64,000 nt of DNA, taken from the NCBI GenBank assembly GCA_024398665.1, contig JAKSIS010000003.1, positions 19,720-83,719 of the forward strand, given 5' to 3'. Both the position numbers and the translations under genes were made by a program. Of the stretch, positions 19,982-28,295 are shown piece after piece. Within the stretch, counting starts at the first letter, position 1; the number at the start of each line of letters is the position of its first letter. This stretch comes from Bacteroidaceae bacterium. GTDB taxonomy: Bacteria > Bacteroidota > Bacteroidia > Bacteroidales > Bacteroidaceae. The notes beneath the pieces are model-generated. The model was not told the origin of the DNA, did no database searches, and saw only the letters and a list, made by a program, of their open reading frames with translations.

Positions 19982-21675
19982 ACAGGAATTGGGAAGACAT
20001 AATCAGGGAGCGTCTCAGCGGCGGCAAGGCTGAACTGCCGGCATCGGACTGGAATGATTTCCTTTCCAGGAAGGAGGCACGTGAACGTGCTGTAAAACGC
20101 CGCCGTATCCGGACCGTTGCCATATCGGTACCGGCCGCAGCCGCAGTACTGCTGCTGGCCTTCCTATTTGCCTTTGACAGGAATCCGGTGGAAGACAATC
20201 CGCAGCCTGACGGAATGCTGGCCGCGGCTGGCATTCCGGAAGATTCCCAGAAGGCAGTTCCGGCTCCTTTAGTGACAGAACCTGTACAGCCGGAACCGGC
20301 CGTACAGGAACCAGTGAAACAGGAACCAGTGAAACAGGAACCAGTGAAACAGGAACCTTTGAAAACGGAGCCTTTGGAACCGGAGCCGCGCCACATAGGT
20401 GACAATTCCATGAGAACCGGTATAGACAGGAACCAGACCATACTGGACAGAAAAACGGATGCCAACTATGGCAGCATGGCTTTTGGCGGAATGGCAACAC
20501 ACTATTCCGATGGGCTCAGTCTGGATGGACAACCGCAGGAACCCTGCAGCGTAACATTCCATGTTGAAGATCTGGAGCCAATCGACGGAGGCTTCTATCC
20601 GACATCGGGCGACAATCTTGCGCGTTCTCTTCTCCGCACGTACCTGAACGCAGCGTATTCTGAGTCAAGGAGGTCCTCAATATCGAGCCTTGACAGTGTC
20701 GTTGAAAACGGCTATCCCAGGCTTGAAGACTACAGGATATTGAAGAACAGCACCACCGGTGATTCGCTTTGTTCATACAATTTCAATGCATTCAGTAAAG
20801 GACTGATGGATGCCTTTGCCAATCACAGGGCTGTAGTACTGTCACCTGATATGATATGGCTTCTCATTTCACAGGCATTCGGACATTATGTGAACAACAA
20901 CGCTGAACAGTTGAGAGACAGCATTGTTGACCATGACGGGAGGAAGATGCTTGTCGTTCTCAGTGAACATGACCTTCTGTCCGAACCGGAACAGGTGGAA
21001 TGGAATTCCATATTCCGTGACTTTGAGGGGCAGATTTCATCCTGCACAAAGAACGGAATTGCTGAAAAGCTGACTGCGGACTTCTCCACTTCAGGACCGG
21101 TGGAAAGGATTGCCACCAAACTGACTCTGATGAATGCGGTGCAGTCCTATTTTGAATACAGGGTCATGTATTTTGTATGCGGAATTCCGGACATCACCCT
21201 TCAGGGCACTCCGGCTGACTGGCGCAGGGTGCGTGAAAAGGCATCCGGGCTGCGCGGCTACGGTCTTGACTGGTGGATTGATGAACTGGACCCTGTGCTG
21301 GAACAGTTTGTCAGGGCATCGGAAGGAGATGTCGACATTGAGTTCTGGCAGGACATGGTCAAGAAACAGCGGCCGGACCAGCTGCGGACTGTCAGCTGCC
21401 AGCCGGGTGACGAACTGACTGAATTTGACGGCTGGTTCCTCAAGTTCTTCCCGTATGACATGAACGGCCGCACTCCTGAGCGGATAGTGTACATGCATGA
21501 ACTGCTGCCTGAATTTGTAAGGACACCGTTCAAGTATGTTGTCGTTGATTCTGCCGGCCATGTACTGGCGGAATATGACATGGATTTCTGGTCTGGATTC
21601 ATTGGCGTGAAGATCGGTGACAATGGCGCGGTGATTCCCCGGATAGGATGGATGGTCAGCTGCCGGGAACGCTGA
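19978..21675 (+). CDS. Membrane anti-sigma-like protein fused to a periplasmic DUF4419 domain
   Basis: 565 residues. Residues 1-45 are cytoplasmic and follow the pattern of Bacteroidota anti-sigma N-termini (NWEDIIRERLSG, then a W in ASDWNDFL, then a basic stretch). One membrane helix at about 46-66. Then a Pro/Glu/Lys linker with QEPVK repeats (about 110-130) and a region of unknown type. From about 265 to the end is a domain with the features of DUF4419 (SPDMIWLLISQAF, TADFSTSGPVERIA, CGIPDITLQGT, EFWQDMV, DGWFLKFFPYD). The 4-base overlap with the sigma gene supports an anti-sigma or signal-sensing role; this is inferred. The paralogue at 23552 lacks the anti-sigma and membrane parts. Confidence 0.75.
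   Translation: MNRNWEDIIRERLSGGKAELPASDWNDFLSRKEARERAVKRRRIRTVAISVPAAAAVLLLAFLFAFDRNPVEDNPQPDGMLAAAGIPEDSQKAVPAPLVTEPVQPEPAVQEPVKQEPVKQEPVKQEPLKTEPLEPEPRHIGDNSMRTGIDRNQTILDRKTDANYGSMAFGGMATHYSDGLSLDGQPQEPCSVTFHVEDLEPIDGGFYPTSGDNLARSLLRTYLNAAYSESRRSSISSLDSVVENGYPRLEDYRILKNSTTGDSLCSYNFNAFSKGLMDAFANHRAVVLSPDMIWLLISQAFGHYVNNNAEQLRDSIVDHDGRKMLVVLSEHDLLSEPEQVEWNSIFRDFEGQISSCTKNGIAEKLTADFSTSGPVERIATKLTLMNAVQSYFEYRVMYFVCGIPDITLQGTPADWRRVREKASGLRGYGLDWWIDELDPVLEQFVRASEGDVDIEFWQDMVKKQRPDQLRTVSCQPGDELTEFDGWFLKFFPYDMNGRTPERIVYMHELLPEFVRTPFKYVVVDSAGHVLAEYDMDFWSGFIGVKIGDNGAVIPRIGWMVSCRER
20305..20364 (+). repeat. 15-base tandem repeat encoding QEPVK
   Basis: Three perfect copies of CAGGAACCAGTGAAA (20305-20349) followed by a fourth with two changes (20350-20364). 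The unit is a multiple of three, so copy-number change alters the periplasmic linker length without breaking the frame. Confidence 0.9.
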
Positions 21676-21695
21676 AAATGGCCGTTCCGGCATAA

Positions 21696-21714
21696 TTGCA
21701 ACGTTTTTGCAACG
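21696..21714 (+). repeat. Direct repeat TTGCAACG, start-to-start spacing 11 bases
   Basis: Two perfect copies (21696-21703, 21707-21714) lie just upstream of the expected -33 position of the promoter for the gene at 21782. One-helical-turn spacing suggests a dimeric activator site; a -35 element for the neighbouring ECF sigma factor is an alternative. Both are inferences. Confidence 0.45.
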
Positions 21715-21746
21715 CAGAATCCTTTATTTTTCCGTGTTGCGGCACA

Positions 21747-21754
21747 TATCTTTG
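21747..21754 (+). promoter_or_regulatory. -7 element (TATCTTTG) upstream of the gene at 21782
   Basis: Perfect TAnnTTTG, 27 bases before the ATG. The -33 position is T-rich (TTTATTTTT) without an exact TTTG. It implies the two downstream genes can be transcribed independently of the sigma/anti-sigma pair. Confidence 0.6.
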
Positions 21755-21781
21755 TGGTAAAAATTAATTTTAAACGAGCAT

Positions 21782-23542
21782 ATGAGATCAGGATTTGCAG
21801 CCGTGCTGGCATCGGCCTTGTTTATTGCCATTGCTCCCTGCAGGGTAATTGCGCAGGAGTATCCCGTATTCGAAGACGGACGTGTATGGATTTTCGGTGA
21901 CGGAACCGCCAAGGTACGCACTTTTGACGGCGTTGACGCCACTGTCAAGGCCAGTGACATAGCTTCATACCTTCACAAGTACAGGAAATTCAAGACCACC
22001 CGCATGAGTCTGCGCTACATGGATGAAGACTCGATAACGCTTGAGAAGGTGCAGCCGCTGGCTGAACAGTTGGACAAGTACGGAATCAAGGTTTCGGTCG
22101 CAGTTGACGAATACATGCTGGAGCACATGACCATGCCCGAGTACCGCCGTCCGCATATCATTGACCTGGGCGGCGGGCAGTACCGTTTTGAGTGGAACTG
22201 CGAACGGCAGGATGATCTGCGCTACTCATGGGCATACCCCGACAGGCAGTACAGAACCCTGTCAATAACCGGTAACCTGGCCCTGATGAACAAGTGGATA
22301 GGTATGTTCGACGGCCACGGAATAGCCATCTACCCGCAGGACATGCCCTGGTCCGATGCCATGTCAATGGCCCAGGCCGCAAGGAAGCGCGGAATAGACC
22401 AGGTGGCGATAGTGTATGACGATGATTCGCCTGCCGCCGACCTTACCGGGTATAACGATTTTTACAGGCAGTTCAAGGGTGAAAAGGGTCCGCACACCAT
22501 CACCATGATACCGCAGAAGCCCGCACCGGCTACCGTGAAAGGCGAAAAGGCAATTGACGTGATACGCAGGCAGAACGCATCGGTCTCCACTGACTGGTTC
22601 GACAAGGGCAAGCGCATTCAGAACCCCAAGTTCCAGCACAACCAGAACAGCAACTGGTTTCATGTTTCCAATGTCGTGAAGACTGACAGGGAAACGCTCA
22701 TCATGTTCTATTCCTTCCAGGGCAATGACCTGTGGCTGAATGCAATGAGCGGGCTCAAGATGAAGGCCGGCGGCAAGGAGTACAAGGAGATTTCACATGA
22801 CGGTCTGGTTGGCTTTGAGGACAAGTATTTCTGGAGTCCGGAAAGCGGCTACTACTATTTCACCCTGCATTTCCCGGCCATTCCGGACGATGTCCTGACC
22901 GTTGATCTGGTCGATGCCGATGACGGCAGCCTGGCCATACGCGGCCTGCAGGTATCGGACCGGCAGCCTGACATGACCGACTGCTACACCATGCTGCTGT
23001 ACGGCGGTGAGTACGAACTGAAGACAATCACCGTCCACAAGGACATGCCTGACATTGTCCGCGCACAGACGGCTGACCTTTCACCTGTTGAAACTACCCT
23101 GTACATGGAGATGACCATAATGGAACCCCATTCGGTCAAGGGCCACGTGGGCAGCCAGTTCACTCTGACACTGGGTGACGGCCGCGAACTCAAGTCCCTG
23201 CGCGTGGAAGGTGTGGAGACCGATGTTGACTTTGACCGTGGCGGTGACCATGTCTCGAACTATTTCCAGGTTATTTTCCCCGCCACAAAGCCTGCTGACT
23301 GGATGGGCCACATGAGCACGCTGAAGGGCACCGTCTGCCACGAACCCATAAAGATAGAAATGGCGGCCGGACTGCAGATTGACAATCCTGACGATACGGA
23401 CTTCCTGAACAAGGCTCTCGGGATTGACCCTGAGAACATGTTGATCAAGACTGTTGACTGGTTGCAGCTGGATCCTGTATTCGATACCCGGGATTTCGAA
23501 CCTCTGGCTCCCGCCGGTGACAGCAGTGCACCCCAGAACTGA
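21782..23542 (+). CDS. Secreted protein of unknown family
   Basis: 586 residues; I do not recognise the family. A signal peptide is at about 1-24 (cleavage after VIAQ). The N-terminal quarter alternates short strands and a helix (SITLEKVQPLAEQLDKYGIKV). The region 100-290 is rich in Trp, Tyr and Asp. From about 290 to 520 the pattern is mostly strands (YYYFTLHFPAIPDDVLTVDLVD; LYMEMTIMEPHSVKG; FTLTLGDGRELKSLRV). No membrane helix after the signal peptide, no lipobox and no recognised catalytic motif. It has its own promoter. The next gene, a secreted DUF4419 protein, starts 9 bases after its stop, so the two probably act in the same compartment and process. Confidence 0.55.
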   Translation: MRSGFAAVLASALFIAIAPCRVIAQEYPVFEDGRVWIFGDGTAKVRTFDGVDATVKASDIASYLHKYRKFKTTRMSLRYMDEDSITLEKVQPLAEQLDKYGIKVSVAVDEYMLEHMTMPEYRRPHIIDLGGGQYRFEWNCERQDDLRYSWAYPDRQYRTLSITGNLALMNKWIGMFDGHGIAIYPQDMPWSDAMSMAQAARKRGIDQVAIVYDDDSPAADLTGYNDFYRQFKGEKGPHTITMIPQKPAPATVKGEKAIDVIRRQNASVSTDWFDKGKRIQNPKFQHNQNSNWFHVSNVVKTDRETLIMFYSFQGNDLWLNAMSGLKMKAGGKEYKEISHDGLVGFEDKYFWSPESGYYYFTLHFPAIPDDVLTVDLVDADDGSLAIRGLQVSDRQPDMTDCYTMLLYGGEYELKTITVHKDMPDIVRAQTADLSPVETTLYMEMTIMEPHSVKGHVGSQFTLTLGDGRELKSLRVEGVETDVDFDRGGDHVSNYFQVIFPATKPADWMGHMSTLKGTVCHEPIKIEMAAGLQIDNPDDTDFLNKALGIDPENMLIKTVDWLQLDPVFDTRDFEPLAPAGDSSAPQN

Positions 23543-23551
23543 TTCACAGTC

Positions 23552-25216
23552 ATGAGTATGAAGAATTTGCTTTTACCGGCAATACTGCTGCTTCTTGCTG
23601 CAACACCGGCCGTTGCTGACAATGCCGCCATTCTGGACCGGAAGCCCGGCAGCATAACGTTCGTTGTCGATGAAAATCTGCCGGAACCCAAAAACGCGTA
23701 CCTGAGCCTGCACACGGTAAAGGACGGCTACATTGCAGCCAGTTTCATGGGCAGCAGTCTCAATACCTGTGCCACCCCCTTCTTTACCGGCATGGTGGAG
23801 GCGTTCGCGGACCACAGACCCGTCAGCCTGTCGCCCGATGTCATATGGATGCTCATCAGTCAGGCTTTTTCGCATGAAGTCAATGCCAGCCCCGAACGTT
23901 TCCGTGACCGTTTTGTGGACTTTGACGGTAAGGTGGACCTGATAGTTGAAACGGGCGAGGCGCTCTACTCCCCTGCTTTTGACTGGACCGGGACCATTGA
24001 CGGCTTTGCAGAAAAGATTGATTCCGGCACAAAGTCCGATGTTGCCAGGCTGCTGACCGCAGACTTCACGACCACAGGGACAGTGGAGCGTATGGCATCG
24101 GAGATAGTGCTTATGGAAACGACCCAGGCGTTCTTCGAATTCATAGTCATGAAGCTGGGCTGCGGCATTCCGTCCGTGACCCTTACCGGCACACAGGAGG
24201 ACTGGCAGGCTGTTCTGGACAAGACTGACAGGCTGCAGCAGCTTGGCGCAGGCAGTTGGGTGCAGGACCTGAAACCCGTGCTTGAGCAGTTCGTACAGGC
24301 CGCCGCCGGCAATCCAGACCAGGCATTCTGGCAGGACATTGTCATGAAGAACACGCCTCAGAGCCTTCGCGGCGGAAACTGTTCGCTTGATCCGCCCACC
24401 AATCTGGACGGCTGGTTCCTGAAACTGCTCCCCTATGACCGCATGGGGAAACGCACACCTGCGAAAGTGGCTTTCAACAGCGGCAATTTCCTTCCCGAGA
24501 TGTCATCGGTCCCCGTCCTGTACGTGGAGATAGACCCGTTCTCAGGTAAAGTCATTGAAAGCATCAGCCTGAAACTTTCAGGCGGCATTGCAGGCTACAA
24601 GGTCGATGAAAAAAGCGGCTGCGTGTCCTTCCCCATAGGCTGGGCCGTGAACCGTTCCGATTCCGATGTGCGTGCTGAAAAGTTCCGCAAGGAAGCCGAA
24701 ACCGGCATGAGTCTGCGCATAAGCAGCGTTCCTGAGGAACTGCGCTCCGTACGCCACTACAAGTCATTGAAACTGACCTTTACAGACAAGGTGGAGATTC
24801 CGCTCTGGATGGACAGCCTGAAGGTTGACATGCTTACCGTAAAGGGCCGGCTTACCCCTGAAGAGAAACAGGACCTGGAGCGCCGTTTCAGGAATCATAT
24901 TGTCATAGAGGAACCTGAAGTGGCTGCTGCGGCCCCTCTGGGCTTTTATCCGCTGATTACCGTCAACGGCAGGATTGTTGGGGCAGACGGGGACAGAATT
25001 GCTGATTTTGACTTTGAGAATGACTCCCAGGACATGGAGAAGATTGCCGCACTGCTGGATCTGGATCCCGGTACAATAGAATGCGTAACATGGCATACTG
25101 ATAAATCGGCCACCACAATCTGGGGAACGCGTGCTATGAAAGGCTGGCTTGAAGTTGAGAAAGCGGATCCCCCGAAACACAGGCTCAGAAAGCTGATACG
25201 CCGGCGCTCCAAGTGA
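23552..25216 (+). CDS. Secreted DUF4419 protein with a TonB-plug-like C-terminal segment
   Basis: 554 residues. Signal peptide at about 1-24 (ATPAVADNA). The DUF4419 domain spans about 70-370 and shares short blocks with the protein at 19978: SPDVIWMLISQAF, TADFTTTGTVERMA, CGIPSVTLTGT, FWQDIV and DGWFLKLLPYD. The last 110 residues resemble the plug motif of TonB-dependent receptors: PLITVNGRIVG, then LDLDPGTIECVTW, then KSATTIWGTRAMKGWLEV, parallel to the usual DP..IES..VLKDASAT..YG.RGANGVI pattern. No barrel follows, so this is a free-standing plug-like module. Its stop codon overlaps the 3' end of the antisense tRNA-Arg gene by 3 bases. Function unknown. Confidence 0.7.
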   Translation: MSMKNLLLPAILLLLAATPAVADNAAILDRKPGSITFVVDENLPEPKNAYLSLHTVKDGYIAASFMGSSLNTCATPFFTGMVEAFADHRPVSLSPDVIWMLISQAFSHEVNASPERFRDRFVDFDGKVDLIVETGEALYSPAFDWTGTIDGFAEKIDSGTKSDVARLLTADFTTTGTVERMASEIVLMETTQAFFEFIVMKLGCGIPSVTLTGTQEDWQAVLDKTDRLQQLGAGSWVQDLKPVLEQFVQAAAGNPDQAFWQDIVMKNTPQSLRGGNCSLDPPTNLDGWFLKLLPYDRMGKRTPAKVAFNSGNFLPEMSSVPVLYVEIDPFSGKVIESISLKLSGGIAGYKVDEKSGCVSFPIGWAVNRSDSDVRAEKFRKEAETGMSLRISSVPEELRSVRHYKSLKLTFTDKVEIPLWMDSLKVDMLTVKGRLTPEEKQDLERRFRNHIVIEEPEVAAAAPLGFYPLITVNGRIVGADGDRIADFDFENDSQDMEKIAALLDLDPGTIECVTWHTDKSATTIWGTRAMKGWLEVEKADPPKHRLRKLIRRRSK

Positions 25217-25287
25217 CCCCGGTGGGACTCAAACCCACGACCTGCAGAACCGGAATCTGACGCTCTATTCAACTGAGCTACGGGGCC
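25214..25287 (-). tRNA. tRNA-Arg (anticodon CCG)
   Basis: Reads GGCCCCG TA GCTC... on the minus strand. The acceptor stem pairs GGCCCCG with CGGGGTC (one G-T pair). The anticodon arm is CAGA-TTCCGGT-TCTG, giving anticodon CCG, and the T arm is GTGGG-TTTGAGT-CCCAC. 74 bases including discriminator A; no CCA is encoded. Its last three bases coincide with the stop codon of the convergent DUF4419 gene. Confidence 0.95.
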
Positions 25288-25305
25288 AACAGCGTTTTCC
25301 GCATG

Positions 25306-25313
25306 CAAAGTTA
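25306..25313 (-). promoter_or_regulatory. -7 element (TAACTTTG) for tRNA-Arg
   Basis: A perfect TAnnTTTG on the minus strand, 18 bases before the tRNA. It is divergent from the element at 25355-25362. Confidence 0.6.
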
Positions 25314-25354
25314 GTTTATTTTCATGAGATGTGGGCCGTTTCCTGCATCTTTCA

Positions 25355-25362
25355 TATCTTTG
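25355..25362 (+). promoter_or_regulatory. -7 element (TATCTTTG) for the outer-membrane protein / GH97 unit
   Basis: A perfect TAnnTTTG, 24 bases before ATG 25387. This placement excludes the earlier in-frame ATG at 25324 as the start of the protein. Confidence 0.6.
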
Positions 25363-25386
25363 CAGACTGGTGATTTTTTCCGGAAA

Positions 25387-26253
25387 ATGAAGAAACTGTT
25401 CTCAGTGCTGCTTGCCGTGCTGCTTTCCGCCGGTGTTTCCGCCCAGGACAATATGGAGGGATTCCGCCATCTGTCGGTAGGTGCCGAGGCCGGGCTGCAC
25501 GGTTTCGGAGTGGAGCTGGCTATGCCTGTGCAGAAGCATTTCGTCTTCAAGGCCGGTTGCAACTTGTCTCCATCGGACGGTCTGCTGGGAACGGACATCA
25601 GCATTGACACAAAGAATCTGGCCGATGCCCAGAGACACCTGGAGAACACTTATCATCAGACTTTCACCAACCGTTTCAAGGATAAGTCCACAGTAAGTGC
25701 CGGACTGGAATTCGGACTGTTCAATTTCAAGGCCATGCTGAACGTCTACCCGTTCAGGAACAGCCGTTTCTATCTGGCAGGCGGCGCATACTATTCCGTA
25801 CCCGGGTATGGGGACGAGAGTCTGGTTGCGGTTTGCGGAAAGACATCCAAAGAGGACTGGGACGCCCTGAAGGAACTCAACGAGAAGGCTGCTGGAGTTG
25901 GGATTGCAGAAACTTACGCCATGGAACTGGAACTGGGCGGCAGGAAATATACAATAACTGAAAAGGACGGCCGCGGTTCCATAAGGGCCGATTTCAAGGT
26001 CGATCCGCTGAAATACTACGTTGGTGCCGGACTGGGACGCTGTATCCCCAACGGGCCTTTGGGATTCCAGTTTGAAGTGGGCGCCATGATATATCAGAAT
26101 TCGGTCCTGACCTGCCAGGGTGAGGAAATCCGTTCGCTTGGTGACGCCCTGAACGGCGAACTGTCAGGTGACGTCAAGGAGATTATTGACTATGCTGACA
26201 AGTATCCGGTATATCCGCAGGTTACTTTGAGGCTTTCATTCAGACTATTTTAA
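25387..26253 (+). CDS. Outer-membrane beta-barrel protein of unknown role
   Basis: 288 residues from ATG 25387. Signal peptide at about 1-18 (AGVSAQ). Alternating-strand segments throughout (FKAGCNLSPS, VSAGLEFGLFNFKAMLNVYPF, YYVGAGLGRCIP, FQFEVGAMIYQN) and a C-terminal strand ending in Phe (VTLRLSFRLF), the usual signature of an outer-membrane barrel. The family is not recognised beyond that. 18 bases separate it from the GH97 gene, so the two are probably co-transcribed from the promoter at 25355. A role in taking up glycosidase products is only a guess from position. Confidence 0.65.
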   Translation: MKKLFSVLLAVLLSAGVSAQDNMEGFRHLSVGAEAGLHGFGVELAMPVQKHFVFKAGCNLSPSDGLLGTDISIDTKNLADAQRHLENTYHQTFTNRFKDKSTVSAGLEFGLFNFKAMLNVYPFRNSRFYLAGGAYYSVPGYGDESLVAVCGKTSKEDWDALKELNEKAAGVGIAETYAMELELGGRKYTITEKDGRGSIRADFKVDPLKYYVGAGLGRCIPNGPLGFQFEVGAMIYQNSVLTCQGEEIRSLGDALNGELSGDVKEIIDYADKYPVYPQVTLRLSFRLF

Positions 26254-26271
26254 CAGACAACCAAATAAGCT

Positions 26272-28269
26272 ATGAAGAAATCATTCCTATCCGCTGCGCT
26301 TCTGGCCATGTGCACAATTGCTTTCGCACAGGAGCAGATTACCAGTCCTGACGGCCGCATGGCCGTGTCCTTTGACATTGCAGGTACTGACACCCCCACC
26401 TACACCGTGACATATGACGGAAAGGTGATGCTTGAGAAATCCCCCATCGGAATCATGCTGGACATGGGGTCTAAACCCACTCTGGAAGGTCTGCCGCAGG
26501 GTCGTGAGGCCGGGAACGGCGATTTTACAAAGGGACTGTCACTGACAGGCCAGAAAGTCAGCAAGGCTGAAGTGAACTACACGATGGACCGCATCAAGAC
26601 TTCAAAGATCAGCCATGAGTACACTGCCTGCGTGCTTTCGCTGCAGAATGCCGCACGCCAGAACATAGAATTCGAGTTCCGCGTGAGCAATACCGACATT
26701 GCAATCCGATACAACATTCCCAAACCCCAGCAGCGTGCCAGCACGCGTGTCCTGTTTGAGAACACCGGTTTCCGTTTCCCTGACGGCACGACCACATTCC
26801 TGACACCGCAGAGCGACGCCATGATTGGCTGGCAGCGTTCAAAGCCCAGTTATGAGGAGGGCTATTCGAATGACGGTCCCATGAACGTGCGCTCACAGTA
26901 CGGTCACGGCTATACATTCCCCTGCCTGTTCCATGTTGGTGACAACGGCTGGGTTCTGGTTTCCGAGAGCGGTGTAAGCAGCGAGTACTGCGGATCGCGT
27001 CTTGGTGACTGCAAGGACAACACTTACAAGATCGAGTTCCCCATGCCCGATGAGAACAACGGCATAGGTACGGTATGCCCCGCATTCCGCCTGCCGTTCT
27101 CGACACCGTGGCGCACTCTTGCCATAGGCGCAGACCTTAAGCCCATTGTCGAGAGCACTGTCACCTGGGACTACGTTGAGCCTCTGTACGAGCCCTCAAG
27201 AGAGTACAAGTACGGCCGCGGCACATGGAGCTGGATTGTATGGCAGGACGCATCATGCAACTATGACGACCAGGTCAAGTTCATCGATCTGGCCAGCGCC
27301 ATGAATTTCGAATACATACTGATTGATGCGGGCTGGGACCAGAACATAGGCTACGAGCGTATGGAACAGCTCATAAAGTATGCAAATTCGAAGAATGTCG
27401 ATGTATTCCTGTGGTATTCGTCAAGCGGTTACTGGAACGACATTGTCCAGAGCCCTATCTGCAAGATGGACAACAGCATCATACGCAAGAAGGAATTCGA
27501 GTGGCTTGAAAAGGTTGGCGTCAAGGGAATCAAGGTCGATTTCTGGGGCGGTGACAAGCAGGAGACCATACGCCTGTATGAGGAGGTCCTGAGCGATGCC
27601 AACGACCACGGAGTGATGTGCATATTCCACGGCTGCACCATGCCGCGCGGCTGGGAGAGGATGTATCCCAACTATGTGGGATCAGAAGCGGTCCTTGCAT
27701 CGGAGAACATGTATTTCGGTCAGGGCGCATGTGACGAGGAGGCATTCAAGGCCACCCTGCATCCGTTCATCCGCAATGCTGCCGGCTGCATGGAATTCGG
27801 CGGCTGCTTCATGAACCGCATCCTGAACAAGAGCAACAGCGGCCGCGGTTCGCAGCTCAAGACCACTCCCATATTCCAGATTGCCACTGAGGTGATATTC
27901 CAGAACCCCATCCAGATGATAGCCGTATGCCCCAACAATCTTGAGGACGCTCCTGAAATCTGCATGGACTGGCTGAAGAATTCACCCACCACTTGGGAGG
28001 AGACCCGTTTCATTGACGGCTATCCCGGCAAGTACGTGATCCTGGCACGCAAGTCAACTGACGGCCGCTGGTTCGTGGCCGGCCTGAACGCCACAGACCA
28101 GGTCATAAAGACAAAGATTGACCTTTCATTCCTGGGTGACGGCCAGTATCCGTTCTATACTGATGATCCCAAGACCAAGGAACCTGTGCTGAGCACGCTC
28201 AAGCTCAAGACTAAGAAGCCTTATGAGTTCGTCATCCAGCCCAGTGGCGCGTCAATGATAATGAAATGA
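26272..28269 (+). CDS. GH97 glycoside hydrolase, probably of the retaining alpha-galactosidase type
   Basis: 665 residues. Signal peptide at about 1-19 (TIAFAQ), so periplasmic or exported. An N-terminal beta-sandwich (ITSPDGRMAVSFDI), a barrel with WSWIVWQDASCNYDDQVKFIDLA and EYILIDAGWD, and a C-terminal all-beta domain: the GH97 order. D423 in KVDFWGGD and E478 in LASENMY are 55 residues apart. That is the same separation as the nucleophile and acid/base of the retaining GH97 enzyme BT1871 (D415/E470, from memory) and not the glutamate set of inverting SusB, so alpha-galactosidase-like chemistry is predicted. Follows the barrel protein gene by 18 bases and precedes a Gln-rich lipoprotein gene. 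Confidence 0.88.
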   Translation: MKKSFLSAALLAMCTIAFAQEQITSPDGRMAVSFDIAGTDTPTYTVTYDGKVMLEKSPIGIMLDMGSKPTLEGLPQGREAGNGDFTKGLSLTGQKVSKAEVNYTMDRIKTSKISHEYTACVLSLQNAARQNIEFEFRVSNTDIAIRYNIPKPQQRASTRVLFENTGFRFPDGTTTFLTPQSDAMIGWQRSKPSYEEGYSNDGPMNVRSQYGHGYTFPCLFHVGDNGWVLVSESGVSSEYCGSRLGDCKDNTYKIEFPMPDENNGIGTVCPAFRLPFSTPWRTLAIGADLKPIVESTVTWDYVEPLYEPSREYKYGRGTWSWIVWQDASCNYDDQVKFIDLASAMNFEYILIDAGWDQNIGYERMEQLIKYANSKNVDVFLWYSSSGYWNDIVQSPICKMDNSIIRKKEFEWLEKVGVKGIKVDFWGGDKQETIRLYEEVLSDANDHGVMCIFHGCTMPRGWERMYPNYVGSEAVLASENMYFGQGACDEEAFKATLHPFIRNAAGCMEFGGCFMNRILNKSNSGRGSQLKTTPIFQIATEVIFQNPIQMIAVCPNNLEDAPEICMDWLKNSPTTWEETRFIDGYPGKYVILARKSTDGRWFVAGLNATDQVIKTKIDLSFLGDGQYPFYTDDPKTKEPVLSTLKLKTKKPYEFVIQPSGASMIMK

Positions 28270-28295
28270 CTTTTAACAACATAAAACAACACATT

